DNA of 64,000 nucleotides from Pyronema omphalodes. Lineage: Eukaryota > Ascomycota > Pezizomycetes > Pezizales > Pyronemataceae. Position numbers and translations under genes: made by a program. A model generated the notes under the pieces. The model searched no databases. It saw only the letters and a list, made by a program, of their open reading frames with translations, and had not been told where the DNA came from. Below, piece by piece: positions 38,147 to 48,849 of the stretch. Location of the stretch: assembly GCA_024516155.1 (NCBI GenBank), contig JAJJXM010000026.1:310001-374000 (forward strand), read 5' to 3'. The first letter of the stretch is position 1, and each line of letters begins with the position of its first letter.

Positions 38147-40610
38147 ATGTCGAAGTCGTACGGCTACAGCAACTACGGTACGTATCGACATACTGCAGCG
38201 CTGCAGGTGTTGGACCGTTCCGTGTTTTCTGGACTTGACTGACGTAGACAAAGGTTCCGAGCCGACCAACCCCGCGGCAGACGATTTTGACGCATTGTTT
38301 AATGAGTTTACCACCCTTGGCTCCAATAATGGTGAGTATCCAATCCATAATATTGGAGACGCGATGGCACTGGGTGCTAATAGCTTGCAGCACAGCAGGA
38401 TACAGGAATGCAACAGGTCATCGCAGGTAAGATTTTCGAGGGATGAATATTGTTCATGCATCTGTGTGATGGTTAACATGGGTACTTAGAACCAAGCAAC
38501 AATTCCTCCGAGTGTAAGTAGTGTTATAATCTTGTTGGATATGTGGCGCGAGAGATGTGCTAACTGCTGATTTGATAGATAATCCTCTTGTTCAAGGTTG
38601 ATGCGCTCCATTCCCAAGACACACCGTAAAGACTAACCGGCAAAATTTAGGGCACGGAACCTCCGACGATCCCTTCGTAATTGACCAGGGCAATGGTACT
38701 CGAGCTGATAGCAACGGTGCGTCTCTCTCACGAGGATAATTCAGTGTCAACTGACATAAGCTGATGTATCCAGACATTCAAGCTGCCAACCTACTGGGTG
38801 TCACCAGTGAACAACTTACCACAGCTATTGGGAACATCAGCAGTAATAACCAGCATGACATCTCAAATATAGCAGACGAGGGTATATAACCTTCAAGATT
38901 TTAGGATTTAGTTTGTTCTTGGGTTAACGGAAAGAAATAGATTTGTTTAACATGATCCGTGGCGAGCTTGACCGGATTAACAAGGATTCGCCATCTAATC
39001 AACAGACCAACTCGCCTGAAGACACCATTCAAACTCCAATGGGCTCCATTTCGTCTGCTACCAATGACAACAGTAAGACCGGTTCTACTGATCCCAAATT
39101 TGGTTAGCTAACAGGTTATAAAGATTTCGGATATTTCCAGGGGAGCACGCAAAACATCTCCAACCATACACAGACTGCCAACACCAGCCAGGTCATGAGT
39201 CCCAACGCAGCCCCTGTGGCTCCAATGCAGATCGGACAGGCAATGACTAGTTACTCCGTGAACGCAACTGGCAATTTGAATATGCAGGGCTTTTCTGATA
39301 ACTTCAGTCAAGAATTTTCGGCTCCAATCGAAAATTACCCCACTTTTGATCCTTTCCGCGACCTGGATATGGGATTTTTCGATGACAATTTGAACTGGAT
39401 CATGCCTGCAGCTACCGAGAGCCAGACTGGTCCACAGGACTTTGGGAATAACTCTGGTGGTTGGAACATGCCTATGAACATTGGAAACACGAATGTTCAA
39501 CAGGGAACTGGGAGCAACCATGTGTATGCATCACTGTCAATGGGAAACAGTACCATTGGAAACCGATCTTCTGGAACACCTTCCAATGCTAGCCAGCATT
39601 CCCGGCCACAGACGCCATATAGTACTGGAGTACGGCCTCCTGTTAGCCAGGCCTCCCAAACGCAGACACAGCCTGGTCCTGGAACACGTCCTTCCATTGG
39701 CCGAATCTACATACAACAGACCCAGCCTAGTGATCCGAAACCAGTCCTCCGCCGAACTCGAACTACGGGGCCGCGCGAGGTTCACTTTATGGGAGAGACT
39801 CAAGCAACATCGTTGCCGACGAGTCCGGCCCCCAATCGCCGCCGCCGTGAATCCGCCTCTGTTTCGAGCGGCGGTGCAATCCGCACAGCCGCTATTGGTT
39901 CTCGACACCACCCTTACGCCACCGCTGCTAGTACTGGCCGTATCACCCCGTCTCGCACCATGAACCACATCGGATCTTCCACTAAAGTTCCAGAAGCTTC
40001 CCCAAATCCGCACTTTCCTGGCACCTACACTGTGTACCGTGATCCCCACCTTGACAATTCCGACACTGAAACCAACCGTTCCTACACCTTTGTCGGAGCC
40101 GCCGCTATGAAGGAAGCCCGTAGTAGCCAAGTTTCCGCAGGCAACAGGCAGCGTGCACAGTCGCAGATCCAAAACAGTACGACTCTTCCGGCTTCAGGCA
40201 GTACCGCACAGCAGTCCCGTGGAATTTTCTCTCAAACGGACGCTACCACCAGGCGCGTTGCACGATCAAGAACAGCTGTCAGTATCAGCGGGCAGCCTAT
40301 GTCGCAGTCCCAATCTGGAGAGGACGGAAATGACCAACACAAATTCCAGAAGATTATGCCAAGGGTTTATGACCTGCTGGATGAAATGCCCAAATCTCCT
40401 CAGGCTCCCAAGATCGATTGTCCCAACTGTGGACATACTATTGAGATGCGGATGCCAACCGATGAAGAGGCTGCCAGAATAACAAAAGAACGTCAGCCTC
40501 CTAGAAGACGCAGAAAGGGGGGACAACAGGATCAAACTGACGAGCAGCAAGCACACAATTACATTGAACGTATGAGAGCTAACCGCGTTGGTATCTTCCA
40601 CGAGGATTGA
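38147..40610 (+). CDS. nine-exon Ser/Gln/Asn-rich protein with C-terminal CxxC motif
   Basis: Assembled by hand. Exons are 38147-38177, 38248-38331, 38391-38426, 38490-38513, 38579-38596, 38651-38716, 38774-38881, 38941-39072 and 39115-40610, giving 664 residues. Every intron (42-70 bp) is phase 1, so each internal exon (84, 36, 24, 18, 66, 108 and 132 nt) is a multiple of three. Donors are mostly GTRNGT-like; the donor after the 18-nt exon is the weak GTTGAT. The product is largely disordered, starting MSKSYGYSNYDKGSEP and rich in Asn, Gln, Ser and Thr, with a short helical segment near LFNMIRGELDRI. The last 90 residues are the ordered part: YDLLDEMPKSP, a CPNC motif (possibly half a zinc site), a basic PPRRRRKGG patch and a terminal helix ending RVGIFHED. 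Family unknown; the basic patch suggests a nuclear protein. Confidence 0.83.
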
Positions 40611-42553
40611 ATAAACGTGGGCTCCGATGAGTACGAGTTTGAAGGCTGGAACGAAGGAGAGTGTGCATCCTGGAGTGAGCTAGGCGGTGGTGATCCAGAT
40701 TATAGGTGGGTTGGGATGAAAATGGCTCGATTGTCGGACAACGTTTAACGACACGAGAGCCATGTGGTGAGGTTGCGGTCAGGTTGACGTGCACGTGGCG
40801 AGGTCGGGCTTTCTCGCACGTGATGGGATGAAAAAACCCTAACGCGTCATCAAGAGCCGTCTGATTGTTTTTTTTTCTAAACTTCAATACTGTTTTTATA
40901 GTTGTTATATTCTTTCATAGTTTATTGTTTTTTTTTTATATTTCGTGTTTTCTTATCCCCCTCACCCCACTGATTTATCTTCTGCTATAGCAGTTATGAC
41001 GCGACATCACTTGATAAGCTTACCAAGTATACACTGAGAACCGCCGACGAAAATTCCAACCACTACTGAGCAGAATTATGAGAACTATTGAACAGAAATC
41101 TCACCCACCCCACGAAATCTTCTGGCTCCGCTGTGGTTAGCAATGGTGGTGTAGATGTGGCACGAGTTCAGGGCCGGATTAATGAATATGGTTACAGTTT
41201 TTGCGACCAGTAGAAGACAGACGGTTGCTAGGTGAGCTTCCTGGGTCAGGGTGGCAATGGAAATAAAACAACAGTGATGAGTATGTTCTCCGGAACTGGT
41301 GATCTCAGTAGTGGGAGAGAGCCACGGGACAGACAGGTTGAGTGTTGTAGGTATTGATGGAGTGCTGTACTGTGAGTCTGTGACGGTGTATTTCTCAAGG
41401 GAACGGGGCCGCTAAACAACTAAACAAGCATAACACCAATAACGGAGCCTTAGCCTCCCTTTTGTATGGAAAGCAGGGGTGTGGAGGCGGTGACCGGCTG
41501 ACAAATGCATTTGGAAGTAAATGGCAGAACTATGATCGTGGAAGGAGGAGTTTTTTCTTCATTGTTGATTGAGAGAGGCTAACTCAAAGTCTGACGAAAA
41601 AATGCCCACATCCAAAGCATCGGCATTTATCTGGGATTACAATACTTGAAATATTACAAACATCGCATTACCAGAAAACTGCAGGATAACCAGCAAGTAT
41701 ATTGTGAATATATATACCGACTCTCAGGCCATTATCATCAGCTCCCGAACGCCTACTGAGTTCCCACCGAAATATTACGGACAAACTCACCATAAACAAC
41801 ACTTATGAGCTGATGCGCGTCGCAAATATCCACCTGCCAGCTTATCCGTGTCCGACGCACAGAGTCGTTTCGACGCGCCCAATGTATTGCACTGAAAAGT
41901 TCAAAGATTTGGGGTGGAAGGATACAGATCTTCAAATCATTGATCTCCTCAGAGGTGGGTTCATCAAGGCGCTTGCAAGCCGCACAAGCCGACCTCGACA
42001 AGCGCTCCGCCCCACTCGTCGCAGCCGCCGCAGACGCCACTTCCGCCGCAATCTTCACCACTGTTTCCCCTCATTTTCCTCCGCTAATCAGGATTGCAGT
42101 GATTGATCGACCCGTGATTGATTACCCGCCTTAAAATTTTGAAAGCCTTATTGTATCGGCTGCAGTTGCTGTCGCGAAAAGAAGGCGGCGAGAAACATTA
42201 TGGCCGCCGATGTGGTGAATAAATACGTACGTACTATGGCCCTGAATTAGAGGAAGCAAAGGCTATTCAATCAAGGACATCACAACAGGAAAGGAAAGAA
42301 CTGCTGTTTTGAAATGCTTTCAAATAGGGCTAAATTATCGTGCCTAGGAACGGCTAATGAGTAATGATATCAAAAATAAAATATAAACTGCTGTAGCTCT
42401 CCCCGCAATAATCACAAGATATCACTCTTCTGCCCCGGTCAAAAACGAAAATGTCTCGACCACATAATCCCTCCACGTACGAGCCACAAAGTACCCTCTG
42501 AAGCCAGTATTTTCTCTTCTAAGTCAACTCATTTCATCTCGGCAGAATCCTAG
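40611..42553. other. intergenic region with promoter-like boxes near 40.8 kb
   Basis: No supportable protein gene. A CACGTG at about 40791-40797, another CACGTG at about 40817-40822 and AACCCTAA at 40835-40842 cluster within 60 bp like a promoter, but I see no coding frame that begins nearby. The frame at 41753-42061 (minus, Ala-rich start) is weak and unplaced. Confidence 0.4.
40791..40842. promoter_or_regulatory. cluster of two CACGTG boxes and AACCCTAA
   Basis: Two E-box palindromes (Cbf1-type core) and one telomere-like AACCCTAA box within about 50 bp. Their spacing resembles a promoter, yet the nearest convincing gene ends just upstream and none starts just downstream. Confidence 0.35.
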
Positions 42554-45134
42554 CTACAATACCCGACCCTGTTCTTCCACCGCAGCAACTCGAGGTACCT
42601 TTCCCAACTCTACTGTCTCTACATCATTCCCTGCCTCCACTCGTGTATCTTGTTTCTGAATATCACCGGGGCCCTCTTTTTCTTCCTGTCCTAAACCAAA
42701 ACTGTGCATAATAAACCGCTGGAGACCCAAATATGCTTTGCAAACGGTTGGCATGGTGTCAAAAGTTATTTTGCTGGGGAGAATACCAGTCAAAATATAA
42801 AGGAACTCAAGTAGCGCCGGAAACCAAAGGGATAGACTTAGAATCTGACCAAAATTCCAGCTGTCACTATCCCACTTTTGTGCTTCTTGAGCAAGGACTT
42901 CGGTAGAGTTGGCGAAAGCTGGAAAAAGGATATTTCCAGGGCTGGGAGGTTGGATGATGCTGTGAACACTCCTGCGTAACCATCGCATTCGCCAAAGATA
43001 GTAGAGCGGTAGTACTTGAATGGAGAGGTATATAAGGCGGTACAAGGCCTTAAAGGATTCTGTTGACGTCCAACAAGTTATGCGCTTTGATGTATTGGAA
43101 TGATGAGCCTCTAAGTCAGACACGTTTCTGTGAAATAGAGAGTTATTGCACGGATTTGATGTCCGTGCACGTTTTTGCAACAGTTCGAAACACCGGCGTA
43201 CAAGTGTCATAATAAGAGCAACCACGCACAACACCCATGATGCAACCAATATCCAGAGCTCCCCACGGTCCGTCCGGTCCAGTCCTGGCTACGGACCGGA
43301 CTGGACCACATATCACGGTCCGGTCCGGTGCTTGGACTGGGACTGGCAGTCATTTTTACACGGTGGACTGGACCGCCTGTGGGTGACCGTAGGTGACCAT
43401 AAGGTCACACAACATCACTCGCAGGTGACCATGGGTGACCGTGGGTGACTGCAGTTTTAGTTTTTGAGCGCGCAGAAATTTCAACAGTGATTCTTATTAT
43501 ATCTTTTGCTACAAGAATTGATCACTACGATTTCAGAGCGGACCTAAGTAATCCCAATGAATTGCCAAAGGTTTCATGATTACTTTTGCTAATGTTTCCC
43601 CATTTTCCCAAATTTCCTGACAAAGAACAGGAAAATTGTAAACAATTGAGGTTCATTGGTCTCGCGAACAAGAAAGAAACAGATGCGGTGGATGGGAAAG
43701 GACAATTACTGGCAGGCTTAGATGGGAAAAGCTTCACTGCGATGGGAAAGGGGGGGGCGAGGGGTGGTCACGACACGATTTATTTGGAAGACTCTTTACA
43801 TATGGAGTACCAAGAGAATCATCAGGACTACCCAGTGGTGGAGGCAAACACGCGTCGAGATAAAAAATTTGCACCGGAGGATTCTAGCTCCACCTTTGTT
43901 GACCGGCAAGCGGCCTTTCTGGTGGTCAGCTCGCTGTTAGCGGCGGGTGCTACTCCCAACCCACTAGTGCTTGGGGATAAGCGAGAAACCCGCGGTCCTG
44001 CAGTCACCTGCAGTCCGGTCCAGTCTTTTTGTTTTCGAAACCTGGACCGGACTACATGGTTGCAGTCCTCGAAAACATTGGACTGGACTGGACTACACCA
44101 TGTAGTCCGGTCCAGTCCGCAGTCCTGGACGGACCGTGGGGAGCTCTGCCAATATCTTCGTCTCTGTTTCAAGCCCAAGTATGCTGCTCAGAAATATCAA
44201 CACACAACCGACATCCTTGACATCCATAATCTCATTTGAAGGTGCTGTATGTACGAATATGTAATCCATCATGATATTTATGCCTCCAAAAATAAGAATG
44301 ATTGTGATTAGGAATAGTCGGAATCCACGCCTTTCAATTTGAGACCAAACTTCAGGGGTATTTATTATCGATAAACACGGACTGATTGTGATAACCAGCG
44401 TATAAAGTAGTAAAGTCTCATTGTAGGTAATACCTCCAGGAGATTTTGCGCCAAGCGCATTCCACGCATAAGACTGTCGGGCAAACATCGATATCATACC
44501 GGCAATATGCGTTGCGAGGGAAAGGAACAACACCGAGTCGAGAACTGAAGCCAGAAGAATTTTGAAAGCCTTTTTTACGTTCTTCAACATCCACTTTATC
44601 CAGTGGTTTTCGATTATCGAACGTAGGGCTTCGTATCGTTCGCCATTCTCCAACGCGAAAGAAATTGCAATCATGAACCAGCATCCTATCGTGCAAGTAA
44701 CACATAGAATTGTTAAGGAAATCATCACCTGGGAATATTTGTCAGCGATGATCTGTTGCATTTTCTGCAATCTAGAGCTATGTATAATGACTTACACCTA
44801 TTCCTCCCAAATCTGGGTTTCCTCCATCGAAGCCAGTAATGTTTAACTCCACTATACACCGTTGAAACTGATAAATGGAGTTGGTCATATTTGTTCCCTG
44901 TATGCGATCATATACATGGTCCGTCGTGCTGATCTTCATGTGAACAAGTGCGGGTCCGGAGATATAATGTTGCGGAGTGAAAATTTGGGTTCCTATTGAT
45001 TTTCTGTTGTTTGTTGAGGCAATTACTGCTGGGAGTGTCTACATGCTTATAAGATCTTGTAAAAACATTTGTAACGGCACACAATTCCCGTTGGAGTATC
45101 GAATAAATGCAAACAGACCCAGAATTACAAGCAT
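42554..45134 (-). pseudogene. seven-helix membrane-protein gene interrupted by a hAT-type element
   Basis: Minus-strand gene in two coding blocks separated by an inserted element at 43254-44148. I infer a start at 45134 with signal peptide MLVILGLFAFIRYSNG, a 42-bp intron with an unusual GTGCCG donor, then an extracellular region with N-glycosylation sites (NMTN, NITG). A segment NPDLGGIG leads across a 43-bp intron (44753-44795) into IIADKYSQ. Seven hydrophobic helices follow, for example SLTILCVTCTIGCWFMIAI, ITIILIFGGINIMMDYIFV, and after the insertion VLCVVALIMTL and LSIQVLPLYYLW. The tail is acidic. The reading frame is the same on both sides of the insertion once one target copy is discounted, so the gene was intact before the insertion. 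NPDxxGIG followed by a helix recalls a family of uncharacterised fungal membrane proteins. The N-terminal exon is the least certain part. Confidence 0.68.
43254..44148. mobile_element. non-autonomous hAT-type element, 895 bp
   Basis: The ends are perfect 22-bp inverted repeats beginning CAGAGCTCCCCACGG, matching the CAGNG-type termini of hAT transposons. It is flanked by an exact 8-bp target duplication CCAATATC (43246-43253 and 44149-44156), the size made by hAT transposases. Both subterminal regions are packed with short GGACTGGACC/GGTCCGGTCC motifs in both orientations, and the left side also has repeated GGTGACC, the usual arrangement of hAT transposase-binding repeats. I find no transposase remnant inside; the open frame at 43586-44239 runs out into the host gene and matches nothing. 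Perfect ends and target copies imply a recent insertion. Confidence 0.93.
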
Positions 45135-45579
45135 ACATGTGCTGTAATTCGACCAGTATTTTGCATTCCAACTTTCTAGTGCTTCTAAAGGCTGTAGAAG
45201 ATATAGATGCACTATTACTTGTTGCTGCTTGATTCGTTTGGATATTGCAGTAGCTTTTTGATTTTCTAGCCGATACAGGTATCGACTTGCATGCATGGGA
45301 TGAGCTATGCATCCTTGTCTCGGCGAATCTGAGTTCCTTCTAGCCAGGGCTTCTAGGGCCACACTTTTGAGTCGTAGAATCTATCAGTTGCAGGAATATG
45401 TATTAATCTCCGACTGTTTTCGCGCATTTCTAATAAAGTAAAGTTAATAGCTAACTAGCCCACTTTCTCGCTTGACGCCAGTTACGACTGGTGATGTTCA
45501 AGATTTCACTTTCCGGTAGCATCCGGATGATAGTGATGATAAAAGCGTATTTGTGGTTTTCTGGTGTTGTAATTGTTGC
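45135..45579. other. upstream region of the interrupted membrane-protein gene
   Basis: An open minus-strand frame continues upstream of 45134 to about 45362 but looks unlike the family's signal-peptide start. I see nothing else that is supportable. Confidence 0.35.
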
Positions 45580-46335
45580 CAGCGTTCTCCATGGTCCATC
45601 CCGGACTGCGGACTGCATAGTCCAGTCCAATCGGTAGCGGCGATGGACTATCGCGGCCTTCTTCAGTTCAGTTTATAAAAAGCAGGCAGTTGACTGCAGT
45701 CGACTGCGGACTGTGTGTTGAATGTTGAAGAGTGCCTGTTGAGCCGTGATCTGTGCTGTGACTGCCTGTGGAGGTGGATGTTGCCTTAGCGCACATCTCC
45801 TCATTATGTTTTTTCTGTCGATGGTATCTTTGCTCGTTATCCAATGTCACTCACTAAGATTTCCATCTCCATCTTGCTCTCTCTCTTTTTCCTCTCAAGT
45901 GCCAACTCATCCTACGTCTGACCATGGGCACTTTCACATTGAAGTCTAGAGGTTGACCGAGTTGGGTTGAGAATATCTAAGTGTTCTTTGTGAAGATCTT
46001 CCTTAATTTTCCAAGAAATTCGAAGCACTCCGTAATAAATGACATATAGACGAGCAACAATAACTGTTCAATTAACAAGCCATCCTCCTTATCATCATTA
46101 TAAGAGATACCAAGTAATGTCTAAAACAATGGAAAATGCATTTGTTATTGTTGTAGAACACCGGTCCTATCTGTGGACCCTCGTAGGTACTATGTCGTCG
46201 TTTTTAGCTCTTTGAACTACAGTCGACGGCGAATTCTGCAGTCGGCTGTAGTCCGAGGTACCAGATGGATCACTAATATGTGATCCATTCCCATCCGAAC
46301 CCCGGACTGGACCGGACAGACCATGGAGAACACCG
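45580..46335. mobile_element. second, older hAT-type element related to the 43.3-kb copy
   Basis: Inverted ends CAGCGTTCTCCATGGTCCATCC and CGGTGTTCTCCATGGTCTGTCC agree at 18 of 22 positions, and all four differences are transitions. Subterminal GGACTG/CAGTCC motifs recur (GACTGCGGACTG at the left, GGACTGGACCGGAC at the right), as in the 895-bp element 1.4 kb away. The flanking 8-mers ATTGTTGC and TCTGTTAT share only four bases, so the target duplication is decayed or the boundaries are slightly off. Length is 756 bp. No transposase is recognisable. The small open frames inside (for example 45668-45850) are not coding. Confidence 0.7.
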
Positions 46336-48110
46336 TCTGTTATCGCTGCGATTCATCGGGGATCACATGAGATTGTGCCTTCAATCCAATCTTCAAACAC
46401 TAGGTAGTCTTGGTACGCGCGTAACTATCCTTTAGTTGTAGTTGAAAGCAAATAAATCCACCAGGCCGCCCACATCAGTGACTCTCGGATGAATATTACA
46501 ATTCTGGTTAGAGCTAGATAATACTGAGTGAGCTGGCAAAGAGCACAGTCCAATTACGGCAACATAGCAAGGTTACACAATGTAGAAAAGTCTAGCCCAT
46601 GACTATTGAATCAAAATAACCTTAGAAAAATCTTGTGGCCGTGATCGATCAGATTTCAAGCACTAGACAAGGCGAAAATATGGCAGGGAACACCAGGTCA
46701 CGACAAGTGTGCACTGATATCTAGATTCGTTGGGTGCCGTGACAGGGAAGCGTCAGGGATCAAAATGGCCTCGAGTGACACTTCATGATCCAGAGTTCTT
46801 CTCACTTGCGAGATACCACCGTGCATACGCCACTACTCCCTTTAAGGTAATGTATACAGCCAATGAAATCTGATTATATAATACTTATTAGCGCGGAATT
46901 GTTACTCTTTAGCTCGTTAAAAACACATCTTAAATTGCAACATGTACATGTGAGCTTAGTCATTGCATGTGACAAATCCAATGTGATTAAATCTTGTATC
47001 TCAGCATATATTTGCACAAAAAGACCATCTAGATTCTTTCTCCGCCCATATAAAATACAGGGGTTTTTAAAACCGTTCAGCCCATTCACCTTTGACTCAA
47101 CTTAATTTTCTTTTGATATAAGTTGTTCTCCATCAATTTCTCTCTCATTCTTATCGAACTGTTTCCGAATCGGAGTGGTTGTGGTTGTGGTTGTGGTGAA
47201 CGACGTGGGGTGTTGATGCAATATCCAGTCGCGAATTGTGGCTGTTAAAGCGAACACAGTGAAATAAGGCGTAGCTGGAGAATGTAATTGTTCATATTGA
47301 AATAGGTTCAGCAGAAATAGAAAATATTACGCAGCAAAGGTATGCGCCAAGTGCGCCAAGTCTACATCGTGAACATGGCTCTCCTAGCAAACTTCAAAGG
47401 TGGCACACCTTTAAACTCCCTCAGCTATTCTAGCAGTGATGGAAGTTCAATATAAGCGAAAACAACAGAGAATCAGTGACGCAACAAAAAATGAAGTAAA
47501 GAAAGTGCGGCAGCGATAAGTTAAGCGCGGCATGAGGATCTTGCATAACGTCTTGCCGCGGGAAGTATGTATCCTCCTATTTCGACTCTCATGAAGAGGT
47601 GTTTAGTGCATGATTTACGTAAAAATGGTTAAATAAAAAATAAAGGAATACACTTGATCACACTTGTAACGATAACTTCGAAAAAAAAAAAAAAGATAAA
47701 GTCTTGATGGTTCCTCATGGGATATCATCGCACCACGCACCAACCGAAACTCAACAATAACATCGAGAACCAAATAAATCTTGAACCAAATTGAAGTCCA
47801 AGGCCAGTAGGATGTACCTACCCGCGTCAGAATAAAACTATTTTCAATGCCACCCCCCCCCCCCCCCCACTTTCAATCTTTCCCCCGCCTATAAAGCCAT
47901 TATTTCAAGTCTCTTCCACTAATTGCTTACTCCACTCCTCTCCATCACGAATCGTTAGCAACCACTCCACTATCACGTATCTATCATCAACATACAGTCT
48001 CAAAAATAAACAATCGATTCTCAACTTCACATTCCCTACTACACTCACCTCGGAACCTATTACCTACAAGACTCATATATTCGATACCTATTACCGCATC
48101 GTCTATCGGC
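46336..48110. other. intergenic region upstream of the 48.1-kb gene
   Basis: No supportable gene. It ends with a likely promoter: a 16-base C run at 47853-47868, TATAAAG at about 47890 and a C/T- and A-rich leader of 220 bp. Confidence 0.45.
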
Positions 48111-48512
48111 ATGATATACAAGGGAAACATAGATCATTTTAAACAAGGCCTAGTTTCAGCTATCCAAAAATACCGCAAAAACCTCTTTAGGACATCTATC
48201 GACAACGGAAAAGATGTTACAAAGACGGGGAATTGTGGCGAGGAGTTTGAAATGTTGCATCATGACGAGATAGCAAGATCTAGGCTGGCTAAATATTATA
48301 ATCCGAGGATTGGGAAAGCGCGTCTTTGGATGGGGAAGTGGGATAAGGGGGATAGGAAGAAGAATAACGGGGCGGTCAAGGGAGGGAAGGTTTGGAGAAA
48401 GGATACGGAGGAAGTAAGGAACTGGGAAACTCTGGATATAGAGGCTCGGGGCATGAAAGATGCTGGGAATGCTATTTTTATGGCGAATGCGATGGCTGCT
48501 GGGCTTTTTTGA
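48111..48512 (+). CDS. small basic hypothetical protein
   Basis: Single exon, 133 residues, starting MIYKGNIDHFKQGL. A TATAAAG box lies about 220 bp upstream, followed by a C/T-rich leader, and the composition is balanced and protein-like. The protein is basic in the middle (ARLWMGKWDKGDRKKNNG, KGGKVWRKD) and ends in a short hydrophobic Ala/Met segment (GNAIFMANAMAAGLF). No signal peptide or known domain is seen. The opposite-strand frame at 48478-48744 has one hydrophobic stretch but overlaps only the end and is less convincing. Family unknown. Confidence 0.55.
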   Translation: MIYKGNIDHFKQGLVSAIQKYRKNLFRTSIDNGKDVTKTGNCGEEFEMLHHDEIARSRLAKYYNPRIGKARLWMGKWDKGDRKKNNGAVKGGKVWRKDTEEVRNWETLDIEARGMKDAGNAIFMANAMAAGLF

Positions 48513-48849
48513 GGGGGAATATCGGGGAATTGTCAACAGGAGAGGGTATGTGGGGAATAAGTAACGTTGGAACTAGGAAACTTTGGGTAATGGGAACCGC
48601 CGCCTTTTTTTTTGTTGTGGATAATGGGATATTCAAAGTGTTTTTAATCAGTGCTAGAAGAAATAAAACAAGTGCACCAAGCACCGCAGTGGCTAGAGTG
48701 ATTGTAAATGTCCGGTACGGCGAGGCAGACAGAGATACAAGCAATCATAAGGTAGAATAAGATAACGTAACTCTCCATCGTACCAAAAAAACGATAACCA
48801 CCAGTCTCAGACTTACGATCCGATAAGATCATAACATCCAGCCCCAAGA

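Noticed and set aside
41753..42061. 102-residue minus-strand frame with Ala-rich start
   Set aside because: No family, no upstream promoter signs and an overlapping plus-strand frame of similar length.
43586..44239. 217-residue frame inside and beyond the 895-bp element
   Set aside because: It crosses the element border into antisense of the host gene and has no transposase motif.
44765..44795. A 31-nt intron in the interrupted membrane-protein gene
   Set aside because: Too short for a fungal intron; a downstream CAG gives a 43-nt intron, keeps the frame and fits the NPDxxGIG-helix spacing better.
48478..48744. 88-residue minus-strand frame with one hydrophobic segment
   Set aside because: Partly antisense to the better-supported 48111-48512 gene and without other support.
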